43,360 nucleotides of DNA from Bacteroidia bacterium. GTDB taxonomy: Bacteria > Bacteroidota > Bacteroidia > Flavobacteriales > Flavobacteriaceae. The stretch covers positions 1 through 43,360 of the forward strand of contig JAUIIU010000018.1 in assembly GCA_030431695.1 (NCBI GenBank), written 5' to 3'. Below, piece by piece: positions 27,227-35,491 of the stretch. The position numbers and the translations under genes were made by a program. Each line of letters opens with the position of its first letter. Positions within the stretch are counted from its first letter, which is position 1. The notes beneath the pieces were generated by a model, which saw nothing but the letters and a program-made list of their open reading frames with translations, did no database searches and was not told the origin of the DNA.

Positions 27227-28864
27227 TTATCGAATGCGTTCTACCGTAAAAGAGGTACTTTGATTTCCTGAATCGATTGTGTACGATGAGCTGGCATATG
27301 CATACACTTCTATAAACTGTCCGGCGGTCAGGTATTGAACTGTATCAACGTTCCTGTAAATTATTCCGGAGGCATGATGATTTTCCGAATGCCTTTTAAC
27401 GGCTGACCCATCCACGTAGATCAATAGCTCCACTGTTGTATTTGAGGTGTTTGTGGAAAAACTCTTTGACGACGCAGTGATTCTGTACATCCCATTTTCC
27501 CCTACTTCAAATCGATCTGTAGTAGTATTGAAGTTTGTACCCAAATCGTAATCGGCACTATCGAAATCAACCTTGGTATAGGATGATGAAATCATTTGAT
27601 TGGTAGACATACTCATTTTTGCCAAAGCAAAGTTTGTCACATTGAAACTTAAATTTGAAAGGTCTGCTGTCTGAGCCGGCTCCCCGTCATTTTCGAGGGA
27701 AATACCCAGGTTGTCCCCCGACAAACCAAAGGAATCCACCGTCTGATTGTCGGAATCCGTAATTAATGCCCCGGGATCTGTCCACGTTGCATTTCCATCT
27801 GCATCAGAAGAAAGAACATACCCTGCAGCTTCGTTACCATCTGTGAATTGTATAGTCCCATTTACATCCAGGGTGGCTTCCGGATCCGTGTTGCCAAACC
27901 CCAGGCCAAGCCTTCCCTGGTGGGTTAGTCGCATACCTTCTACCATGTCCGACATATTGATCCCACTAGGATGAACATAAAATGAAAGACCTATATGATC
28001 AGCATCCCCCGAAGTTTGTATAGCGGCTATGGCGGCCTTTCTCTGTGTTGATCTGGCCGTATGAGGAGGTCCGAACCCTATCGAGCTTCCAATGGTGTTA
28101 TCACCACTATTGTTTCCTGCCCCCCGAAGGAATAATCCATCCTGACCGGTGTTGCTGTAACTAAGATCGAATGTGGTTTGAATCCCAACATGAAGCGGGC
28201 TGATTGGGTTGTTTTGCCCGATCCCAATGGCATTATTGCTGCCATCCAGGAAGAACATATATTGCTGATTATCACTTTCAACTCGAAAATCGCTGGTATT
28301 ACTAGATTCATTAAATACAATGGACTGATTGGTATGCTGTACATCCATATAATTCCTTCCGCCGGCATCCAACTGAATACCGTCTGTCGAGAATTGTATG
28401 AAGGTATCAGTGTCTCCATCGTGAATGATCTGGTCACCAGCCAGGATATCATCTTCTACCCTTAACCCACCTGATCCCTGGATTTCGAGGGCTCCATTAT
28501 CGGCAGTTATCGATCTTCCCGCTCCAGCACCTCCCTCATCATAAGCACCGTCGAGGGTGTTCTGAGTATCCACACCTCCTCCAATAGTTGTCCAGGTGGT
28601 CGCATTATCCCAGTAATAGAAGCCTTTGGGTGGTGTACCGTTACCCGTCGCGAAGATCATCATTCCATCCTGGTCAGCACCCGGGTCCACGGTTGGAAAT
28701 TCATCCACCCTGGGGATCAATATCCCATCAGTACTAGCTGGATTTGCTACATCAGTGGCAGTTATATCGAGGCTTGCCTTAGGGTCTGTGTTTGATATAC
28801 CTACCTGTCCTGTTACAGCAAAGCTCAATACGAAAAAAACTATTATAAGCAGTGATCGTTTCAT
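27227..28864 (-). CDS. Secreted tail-fibre/C1q-like protein
   Basis: This is a 545-residue protein from MKRSLLIIVFFVLSFAVTGQ. The frame opens nine codons further upstream at 28891, but the signal peptide begins at this Met. The head VGISNTDPKASLDI, GILIPRVDEFP and GFYYWDNATTW repeats the design of the protein at 17515. A second NTDPEATLDVNGTIQF unit occurs near residue 330, followed by GYVLSSDADGNATWTDP, common in flavobacterial fibre-like proteins. The last ~125 residues form a C1q/TNF-like jelly-roll (YDLGTNFNTTTDRFEV, GMYRITASSKSF, VELLIYVDGS), a trimeric binding head. It is likely a trimeric surface or secreted adhesive fibre; the ligand is unknown. Confidence 0.8.
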   Translation of the reverse strand: MKRSLLIIVFFVLSFAVTGQVGISNTDPKASLDITATDVANPASTDGILIPRVDEFPTVDPGADQDGMMIFATGNGTPPKGFYYWDNATTWTTIGGGVDTQNTLDGAYDEGGAGAGRSITADNGALEIQGSGGLRVEDDILAGDQIIHDGDTDTFIQFSTDGIQLDAGGRNYMDVQHTNQSIVFNESSNTSDFRVESDNQQYMFFLDGSNNAIGIGQNNPISPLHVGIQTTFDLSYSNTGQDGLFLRGAGNNSGDNTIGSSIGFGPPHTARSTQRKAAIAAIQTSGDADHIGLSFYVHPSGINMSDMVEGMRLTHQGRLGLGFGNTDPEATLDVNGTIQFTDGNEAAGYVLSSDADGNATWTDPGALITDSDNQTVDSFGLSGDNLGISLENDGEPAQTADLSNLSFNVTNFALAKMSMSTNQMISSSYTKVDFDSADYDLGTNFNTTTDRFEVGENGMYRITASSKSFSTNTSNTTVELLIYVDGSAVKRHSENHHASGIIYRNVDTVQYLTAGQFIEVYAYASSSYTIDSGNQSTSFTVERIR

Positions 28865-29214
28865 CTTGATTCCTTTTATGAACCGTAGCAAAGTAGGTAA
28901 GTTGCTGTGGGAGAGATCTGGATTTTGTAAATGTATAATACGACTCCCCGGAACACATCTATGAAATCATGTATTTTGAAAAATGTGGGAATTCCTGATA
29001 TAAAGGAAGGAATGTTGTGAAAAATTGAAAAGCCACCACTAAGTGATGGCTTTTCGCCCCAAATTTGATCGATTCGCTTAAGCGTATCAACCTACTTATG
29101 TAGAACAAATTTAAGAAAAAAAACATAGCTCGCCGGAAGTTGTAGGAATTATCTTATAAATTGAATAGCGTTGATCTGCGGCTAAGCTGTTGAATTGAAG
29201 ATTTTTACATTTTT
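28865..29214 (-). other. 350-bp intergenic region with a terminator
   Basis: This stretch separates two minus-strand units. It holds the upstream region of the C1q-like gene, where no good promoter match was found, and the terminator hairpin at 29027-29055. It is AT-rich and I see no open frame or RNA gene in it. Confidence 0.6.
29027..29055 (-). terminator. Terminator hairpin downstream of the GH92-glycosylasparaginase operon
   Basis: GAAAAGCCA pairs with TGGCTTTTC; one C-A mismatch separates this from an inner CAC/GTG stem around a 3-nt loop. The flanking A/T runs let it work on either strand. It lies about 160 bp past the minus-strand stop codon. Confidence 0.6.
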
Positions 29215-30216
29215 TTAAGATTTCTTGTTGTAAAAATCGGACGGGCTGTTGTTGTTTTTTCCATCCTGGTACTTTGTTACCCAGAAGCCATCCTGTAACG
29301 AATAATAGCCAGATTCACCTTTTTTATTGACAGCGATGTACCCTACCTGGAAGTTATCGATGTTCTTGTTCTTAGCAACGATACGGCGGATCGCCTCTTC
29401 ACAGGCCTGCTGGGGAGATTTCCCCTGCCGCATGAGTTCCACTATCAGGAAGCTTCCTACCGTTTTAAGTACTTCTTCCCCGAGACCGGTTGCGGTAGCA
29501 CCTCCTACCTCGTTATCCACAAATAAACCTGCACCAATTATAGGTGAATCGCCCACCCTGCCGGCCATCTTATATGCGAGTCCGCTTGTTGTACAGCCCC
29601 CGGCAATATCGCCGTTCTTATCAATGGCGAGCATGCCGATAGTGTCGTGGTTCTCAATATTGATAATAGGCTTATACTGGGAGGTCTCTTTCCATTTTTC
29701 CCAGGCTTGTCGCGACTTTTCAGTTAAAAGGTCTTCTGCCTTGAACCCGGATTCCAGTGCAAATTGCCTTGCACCCGCCCCGGCAAGAATCACATGAGGG
29801 GTTTCCTCCATCACTTTTCGCGCTACGGAGATCGGGTGTTTTATATTCTGAAGATAGACAACCGAACCATAGTTTCCTTCCGAATCCATGATACAGGCAT
29901 CCAGGGTCACGTTGCCATCTCGGTCTGGTAAACCACCGATACCTACCGACTGGCCATCGGCATTCGCCTCTTCGACCTTACAGCCCGCCTCAACGGCGTC
30001 CAGAGCCGATCTACCTTCCTGCAGTACCTCCCAGGCTTTTGCCGTGGCGTTATGCACATTCCAGGTAGCGATCACTACAGGAAGCCCTTTGGTTTTTTCC
30101 ACCGGCATCCCAGTTTCGGTATTTTTAGGATTCTCAGCACAACTCGCTGCCGTGGCCCCGGCTACAAGTCCGATTCCAGAGAGGGACGCATTCTGAATAA
30201 ATTTTCGTCGTTTCAT
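29215..30216 (-). CDS. Glycosylasparaginase (N4-GlcNAc-asparaginase), Ntn hydrolase
   Basis: This 333-residue enzyme has an export signal with an RRKF start and a hydrophobic stretch ending in ATAASC. It may be a Tat substrate, a lipoprotein, or both. The Ntn-hydrolase fold shows the autocleavage and nucleophile site HDTIGMLAID (Thr192), GRVGDSPIIGAGLFVDN (~219-235) and GATATGLGEE. These match aspartylglucosaminidases, which cut the GlcNAc-Asn bond of N-glycans, better than isoaspartyl peptidases. It starts 12 bp after the GH92 gene and is surely co-transcribed with it, supporting a glycoprotein-degrading role. It is a distant relative of the cytoplasmic isoaspartyl peptidase at 22693. Confidence 0.88.
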   Translation of the reverse strand: MKRRKFIQNASLSGIGLVAGATAASCAENPKNTETGMPVEKTKGLPVVIATWNVHNATAKAWEVLQEGRSALDAVEAGCKVEEANADGQSVGIGGLPDRDGNVTLDACIMDSEGNYGSVVYLQNIKHPISVARKVMEETPHVILAGAGARQFALESGFKAEDLLTEKSRQAWEKWKETSQYKPIINIENHDTIGMLAIDKNGDIAGGCTTSGLAYKMAGRVGDSPIIGAGLFVDNEVGGATATGLGEEVLKTVGSFLIVELMRQGKSPQQACEEAIRRIVAKNKNIDNFQVGYIAVNKKGESGYYSLQDGFWVTKYQDGKNNNSPSDFYNKKS

Positions 30217-30228
30217 AATTCCGTTTGC

Positions 30229-33156
30229 TTATTTTACTTCGATCTCATCTACAAAGATCCATGCTTTTCCATTGTGTTCATGGCCCAAATGCCATACCGG
30301 CAGGTCACCGAGGTTTTTGGCTACGATCTTCACATAACGCGCGCTGTAGCCATTCATATTGAATTGAATGCTCTTAATTTCTGCCTCGTCTGATGGAGAT
30401 GCGGTATCGATCATTTGAGGCGGAAGGTTCTTGTAATACCTGTTAGGGTTGTCCGAAACGTAACATTCCACTTCCGTGGGGAAAAAGATCCAGCTTCGCT
30501 GGTCCTGAAGGAAATTCACGGTGACGGTTTCAAACGGTTTCACCTTTCCGAGGTCGATAACGGCGATCACATCCGTATCCTGGTACCCCTGCCATGCCCC
30601 GGTCCTGAAATCTTTGGATCCCCGAATCCCATCGATCAGGGCATCGTTGCCACCTGCGTTGTATTGGTTGGCGTACTCTGTTTCCAGGGAAATACTGAGA
30701 TTCGAATCGATCTTGTAGAATTTAGTTGTCAGCTCTGCACTCCTGCTGTTGTTCAAATCGGCGTAGGTGGTAAGTATTGTTTCTTCGGTGATCTCAAACG
30801 ATTCATCAAAAGGTGTAAACTCCCCTTCATTCAAACTGAAGTAGATTTTTGCCTCACTGTTTACGTGATCGAGCGCGACCGTAGTCTTGTTCTTGAAGGC
30901 GACCTCACCGGATGAAATGAACGGAGGTGGCGCGATCTGGTGTTCCAGAATTTCCGAAGTAGGTATGGCGCTATCACTGGTCCCCCAGTTCGAGGGTGTG
31001 CTGGTCATTTCAAATTTCAGGATTCCACCGGCTGTAATTTCGTCGTGAGTTAAATAGGTTCGGTTCAAGGGTTTGCCATTCAGACTGGCAGATTTGATGT
31101 ATTTGTTTTGTTCTGAGATCATTTCAGCAACAACCGTGAACTGGCTACCCGATTCAAGGTTGATGGTTGCTTTGGGGAATAATGGTGTCCCGATCACATA
31201 CTCGTTGCTCCCGGGGGTGACCGGGTAGAAACCCAGTGAACTGAGGACATACCAGGCGCTCATTTGCCCGCAGTCTTCGTTTCCGCTGATACCATCCGGT
31301 GTATTCGTATACAGTTCAGTAAGAATTCTGTAGACCTTTTCCTGGGTCATAAATGGCTTGTTCACATAATTGTACAGGTAGGCCATGTGATGACTGGGCT
31401 CATTGCCGTGGGCGTACTGTCCGATAAGCCCGGTGATATCGGCCTGGTCCCGACCAGAGGTTTCACTTTTCGCTGAAAAAAGGTCGTTGAGGTGCCTTCT
31501 GAATTCATCTTTTCCACCCATCAGTTCGATCAGGCCCAAAATATCCTGGGGAGCATACAAACTGTATTGCCAGGCATTGGCTTCGGTATAATTGAAATTC
31601 ACTTCGAAGGGATCGAAAGGCCCGAACCAGGTATTCCTGAACCTTCCCCTCATGAAATTCGATTGTGGGTCATAAACATTTTTGTAGTACTGGGCTCTTT
31701 CGGAAAACTCCTTGTACACTTCATCCTTGCCCATCGCCTTTGCCATTTGAGCAATGGTCCAGTCGTCGTAAGCATATTCCAGGGTCTTGGACACAGATTC
31801 GCTCTCCTCCTCAACAGGGATAAACCCCAACTTTCGGTACGATTCCAATCCCAGCTGGTCACGGGTTGCGCTATGTATCATTGCTTTCATGGCTTTCTCT
31901 GCATCATAATCACGGATACCTTTTAAGTAAGCATCGGCGATCACAGGAATTCCGTGGTACCCTATCATACAACCCGTGTAATTTGCCGAAAGATCCCAAA
32001 TGGGAATGATCCCACCTTCGTCGTATTTTGCCAACATAGTGTTGATAAAATCGTTGGTGCGCTCCTGTTCAATGATTGTGTATAGCGGGTGAGCCGCCCG
32101 GTAGGTGTCCCAAAGTGAAAAGACCGTATAATAATCGAACTCATTGGTATTGTGAATTTCCAGGTCCATGCCCCGATATCGTCCATCGACGTCCTGGTAA
32201 AGGTTAGGTGCGAGCATGGAGTGATAGAGGGCAGTGTAAAAATTGGTTTTGTAGTCCTCGATCGGGGTTTCGATTACGATCTTTTCGAGCTGTTCTTCCC
32301 ATATACTTTCGGCTTCAGCCTTCAGTTCGTCAAAGGATATATTGCCAATTTCTTCCTCCAGGTTTTTACGCGCTCCTTCCTCATCGACCGCCGAGATCCC
32401 AACTTTTACGATCAACGGTTCATTGTTCGATTGGTCGAATTGTAATGCCATGATCTTATTACCCGACATTGAATCTTCGTCAGTTGTTTCAGAAATTATT
32501 GGCTGCGAGAATTCAATATGAAAGAATAATCTTTGGTCTCTGGCCCAGGCTTCCGAATGGCGGTGACCTGTTATCTCGTGGTCATTTATCTTTTTTATTT
32601 CTGAACTGAGCAATTTGTCCCTGTGCTCGAGATCCAGCATCACGATTCGTTTGGATCCGTTCGGGAAGGTATACCTGTGCATCCCGCTTCGCTTTGAAAC
32701 GGTGAGCTCAACGTCAATTTCGGTAGTATCAAGATGTACTTTGTAGTACCCGGGAGAAGCTGTTTCATTAGCATGAGAGAAATGAGCGCGATAGCCGATA
32801 TTTCCATCGGCCCCGTTGTTAAAAACCGCTTCATTGGTAGGCATGAGCAGGACATCACCATAATCGCTTACGCCGGTACCGCTCAGGTGGGTGTGGGAGA
32901 AGCCATAGATATACTTATCGCTATAATGGTATCCACTGCAACCATCCCATCCGTCCAGGCGAGTATCGGGACTCAGTTGCATCATTCCGAAGGGCAAACT
33001 CGCACCAGGGTACGTATGTCCATGCCCACCGGTTCCAATGAACGGATCCACATATTTGGTTAGTGATTTATCTTTCCGGGCAGCTGTAATATTTTCGGGA
33101 TTATTGCAACTAATGCAGAACAGGAAGATCAGTAGAATGGCCGAAAATGCTCTCAT
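30229..33156 (-). CDS. GH92-family alpha-mannosidase, lipoprotein
   Basis: This 975-residue protein has a lipoprotein signal (LLIFLFCISC). The GH92 catalytic region (~35-720) begins with YVDPFIGTGGHGHTYPGASL and FGMMQLSPDTRLDGWDG. It later shows GNEPSHHMAYLYNY and GNEDCGQMSAWYVLSSLG, the calcium-dependent active-site segment. Two extra carboxy-terminal modules follow. One is chitobiase-like (~745-820: VAFKNKTTVALDHVN, IYFSLNEGEFTPF). The other is discoidin/F5-8-type (~825-975: GGNDALIDGIRGSKDFRTG, later VIDLGKVKPFETV). GH92 enzymes are exo-alpha-mannosidases, often alpha-1,2, acting on N-glycans or yeast mannan. It leads an operon with glycosylasparaginase. No SusC/SusD pair is nearby. Confidence 0.93.
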   Translation of the reverse strand: MRAFSAILLIFLFCISCNNPENITAARKDKSLTKYVDPFIGTGGHGHTYPGASLPFGMMQLSPDTRLDGWDGCSGYHYSDKYIYGFSHTHLSGTGVSDYGDVLLMPTNEAVFNNGADGNIGYRAHFSHANETASPGYYKVHLDTTEIDVELTVSKRSGMHRYTFPNGSKRIVMLDLEHRDKLLSSEIKKINDHEITGHRHSEAWARDQRLFFHIEFSQPIISETTDEDSMSGNKIMALQFDQSNNEPLIVKVGISAVDEEGARKNLEEEIGNISFDELKAEAESIWEEQLEKIVIETPIEDYKTNFYTALYHSMLAPNLYQDVDGRYRGMDLEIHNTNEFDYYTVFSLWDTYRAAHPLYTIIEQERTNDFINTMLAKYDEGGIIPIWDLSANYTGCMIGYHGIPVIADAYLKGIRDYDAEKAMKAMIHSATRDQLGLESYRKLGFIPVEEESESVSKTLEYAYDDWTIAQMAKAMGKDEVYKEFSERAQYYKNVYDPQSNFMRGRFRNTWFGPFDPFEVNFNYTEANAWQYSLYAPQDILGLIELMGGKDEFRRHLNDLFSAKSETSGRDQADITGLIGQYAHGNEPSHHMAYLYNYVNKPFMTQEKVYRILTELYTNTPDGISGNEDCGQMSAWYVLSSLGFYPVTPGSNEYVIGTPLFPKATINLESGSQFTVVAEMISEQNKYIKSASLNGKPLNRTYLTHDEITAGGILKFEMTSTPSNWGTSDSAIPTSEILEHQIAPPPFISSGEVAFKNKTTVALDHVNSEAKIYFSLNEGEFTPFDESFEITEETILTTYADLNNSRSAELTTKFYKIDSNLSISLETEYANQYNAGGNDALIDGIRGSKDFRTGAWQGYQDTDVIAVIDLGKVKPFETVTVNFLQDQRSWIFFPTEVECYVSDNPNRYYKNLPPQMIDTASPSDEAEIKSIQFNMNGYSARYVKIVAKNLGDLPVWHLGHEHNGKAWIFVDEIEVK

Positions 33157-33260
33157 TTGAGGAAATTAGGCTGAAAAGATACGAATTCGAGTTAAAAAAA
33201 AGTGAAGGCGACCGCATGGTTGTGTAATCGGAATTATCTTTAAACCGGAAAGAATGTAGC

Positions 33261-34493
33261 ATGATTCTCAGGTGGATTTTATTCATATCAATTTATATCG
33301 CGATCGATATTTATGCCTTCCAGGCATTCAGGACCTTTACTAAGAATAAATGGTTGTCGATAGCCTATATCGGGGTCTCGGTTCTTGTGCTGATAGCTCT
33401 AATCTACCAGCTTACTTCGGTAGACAGTTCACGAGGGATGACTCCTGTCCGCATGTATACTTTCGGATTGTTCCTTGCAGTCTTCCTTCCGAAGATCATC
33501 CTCATTGGTATTATGTTCACCGAGGACGTGGTTCGATTCGTTGTAGGCGGGGTATCCAGGATCGGCGGATTCACAGAATCATTTCACATCCCATCACGGA
33601 GAAAATTTGTGAGTGCAGTTGGACTTGGACTTGCAGCCATTCCCTTCAGTTCCTTGCTTTACGGGATGTACCGGGGTAAATACAATTACCAGGTGAAATC
33701 GTATACCCTTGAATTCGATGACCTGCCAGCGGCTTTTGACGGTTACAGGATCACCCAGATCAGTGATGTACATAGCGGAAGTTTTGACAATCGCGAAAAA
33801 GTTGCCTATGGGATTGACTTGGTGAATGAACAAAAAAGTGATCTGGTAGTGTTCACCGGTGATCTCGTTAACAACGTCACTGATGAGATGAAGCCATGGA
33901 AGGACCTGTTTTCACAGATCAAAGCGAGTGATGGTGTATACTCCGTGCTGGGGAATCACGATTACGGAGACTATGCGAACTGGAACTCCGAATCCGAGAA
34001 AAAGAAGAACCTGGAAGACCTTATCTCCCTTCAGAAGGAAATGGGATGGGACCTGTTACTGAACGAGAACCGTACCATCGAAAGAAATGGAGAATCCATC
34101 AAGCTGGTAGGGGTTGAGAATTGGGGAGCCGGTGGATTCAAAAAAGCAGGTGATCTTGAAAAGGCATGTGAAGGTGTTGGGAAGAAAGATTTCAAAGTGT
34201 TGCTGAGCCACGATCCATCTCACTGGCAGCAGCAGGTTAAGACGGACAAACGGAATTTTCACCTTACCCTCAGTGGTCATACCCACGGAATGCAATTCGG
34301 GATTGAGATCCCCGGATGGATCAAGTGGAGCCCTGTAAAATACCGCTACGAGAACTGGGCTGGTATTTACGAGGAATTTGGTCGGTATATCAATGTAAAT
34401 CGCGGTTTTGGCTTTATCGGCTACCCCGGTCGTGTCGGGATCTGGCCGGAAGTTTCGGTGATTGAATTGAAAAAACGCGCTCAGACCGCTTAA
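33261..34493 (+). CDS. Membrane-anchored metallophosphoesterase
   Basis: This is a 410-residue protein with three or four amino-terminal helices (~3-22, 33-52, 66-88 and ~117-135) followed by a calcineurin-like phosphoesterase domain. The metal-binding motifs are all present: DVH (169-171), GDLVNN (200-205), GNHDYGD (231-237), a LSHDPSHW histidine (~315) and SGHTHG near residue 338. It resembles the YaeI/YkuE-type membrane phosphoesterases that act on lipid-linked or UDP-sugar phosphates. The actual substrate cannot be read from the sequence. It is divergent from the GH92 operon and 44 bp upstream of the thioredoxin-like gene. Confidence 0.9.
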   Translation: MILRWILFISIYIAIDIYAFQAFRTFTKNKWLSIAYIGVSVLVLIALIYQLTSVDSSRGMTPVRMYTFGLFLAVFLPKIILIGIMFTEDVVRFVVGGVSRIGGFTESFHIPSRRKFVSAVGLGLAAIPFSSLLYGMYRGKYNYQVKSYTLEFDDLPAAFDGYRITQISDVHSGSFDNREKVAYGIDLVNEQKSDLVVFTGDLVNNVTDEMKPWKDLFSQIKASDGVYSVLGNHDYGDYANWNSESEKKKNLEDLISLQKEMGWDLLLNENRTIERNGESIKLVGVENWGAGGFKKAGDLEKACEGVGKKDFKVLLSHDPSHWQQQVKTDKRNFHLTLSGHTHGMQFGIEIPGWIKWSPVKYRYENWAGIYEEFGRYINVNRGFGFIGYPGRVGIWPEVSVIELKKRAQTA

Positions 34494-34537
34494 TTCGCGG
34501 GAAATGTTATATTTGTATTTCATATACTTCATTTGCC

Positions 34538-34834
34538 ATGTCTAAATTTGGAGAATTAATAGAGACCAATGTGCCTGTCCTTCTCGATTTTTATACCGAA
34601 TGGGATGATGCCTGTAAGGAAATGCATGCCGTACTAAGGGATGTGGCCGCTGAACTGGGTGACAAGGCACGGGTTATAAAAATTGACGTGGATAAGAACT
34701 CCGAATTGGCCGAAGCGCTCAGAGTGAAAGGCCTTCCTACCCTGATGATCTACAAGAATGGAGAAATGAAATGGCGACAAAGTGGGGAACAGGATGCCAA
34801 TACACTGATCGGCCTTGTGAAGGAATTCGTCTGA
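34538..34834 (+). CDS. Thioredoxin-fold protein with a single active-site cysteine
   Basis: This 98-residue single-domain thioredoxin-like protein has the usual beta-alpha pattern: VPVLLDFYTEW, VIKIDVDKN, and GLPTLMIYKNG with the cis-proline at 67. Where thioredoxins have WCGPCK it reads W22-D-D-A-C26-K, so the first and nucleophilic cysteine is replaced by Asp and only the resolving position Cys26 remains. It therefore cannot work as an ordinary dithiol reductase. No signal peptide is present. A TATATTTG -7 element precedes it, without a clear TTG, so it may be read from the phosphoesterase promoter too. A chaperone, monothiol or redox-sensing role is possible but not shown. Confidence 0.88.
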   Translation: MSKFGELIETNVPVLLDFYTEWDDACKEMHAVLRDVAAELGDKARVIKIDVDKNSELAEALRVKGLPTLMIYKNGEMKWRQSGEQDANTLIGLVKEFV

Positions 34835-34840
34835 GACCTG

Positions 34841-35488
34841 TCAGATCGCCTTACACTCCCAACCTCTTTCAGAAATAAGTTTAAGAAATTCCGGCAGAAC
34901 GAAACGCAAATGTTTTTCGGCCTTCAGGCTGTCATGGAAAACCACTATACTGCCCGGTTCGGTATTCTTACTTACGTTATCCAGGCACTTTTCCGAAGTG
35001 ATCGTTCGATCCCAGTCGAAGCTTAGCACATCCCACATTACCACCTTATATCCCATCTCCTGAATTTTACGAGCCTGCGTATTGCTTATCTTACCATAGG
35101 GAGGCCGGAATAGTCGCTTCGCGGAACGGTGTTCTTCCGTTAATAGTGGAGCCATAATTTCCGAAGTGGCGTTACAATCGGAAATATAAGTGGCGGTATC
35201 CGTTTTCCAGCCATTGAGGTGATGAAAAGTATGGTTGCCTACTGTATGTCCTTCGGAAATGATCCTGCTGAAAAGTTCGGGATGCTTGTTTACATTATTA
35301 CCGATACAAAAAAAGGTGGCCTTGGCGTTGAATTCTGCCAGTGTATCGAGAACCCAGGGTGTTACCTCCGGGACGGGGCCATCGTCGAAGGTCAGGTAAA
35401 CACTATTGTTGTCCTTCGGAAATGACCATAACCGATTTGGGCTTAGGTGCCTGACAAAGGACGGAGTTTTTACCAACAGGGAGTTCAT
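34841..35488 (-). CDS. Polysaccharide deacetylase (NodB domain)
   Basis: This 215-residue protein consists almost entirely of a NodB/CE4 domain. Motif 1 TFDDGP is at 33-38 with the catalytic and metal aspartates. Motif 2 HTFHH is at 86-90 with the metal histidines. Motif 3 RPPYG is at 128-132, and a WDV(x)SFDW segment follows around 146. Metal-dependent N-deacetylation of a GlcNAc-containing glycan is the family reaction. There is no clear signal peptide, so the enzyme may act in the cytoplasm or at the membrane on a lipid-linked sugar. It starts 3 bp after the DUF2723 gene, and the two form an operon. Confidence 0.92.
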   Translation of the reverse strand: MNSLLVKTPSFVRHLSPNRLWSFPKDNNSVYLTFDDGPVPEVTPWVLDTLAEFNAKATFFCIGNNVNKHPELFSRIISEGHTVGNHTFHHLNGWKTDTATYISDCNATSEIMAPLLTEEHRSAKRLFRPPYGKISNTQARKIQEMGYKVVMWDVLSFDWDRTITSEKCLDNVSKNTEPGSIVVFHDSLKAEKHLRFVLPEFLKLISERGWECKAI

Positions 35489-35491
35489 AAC

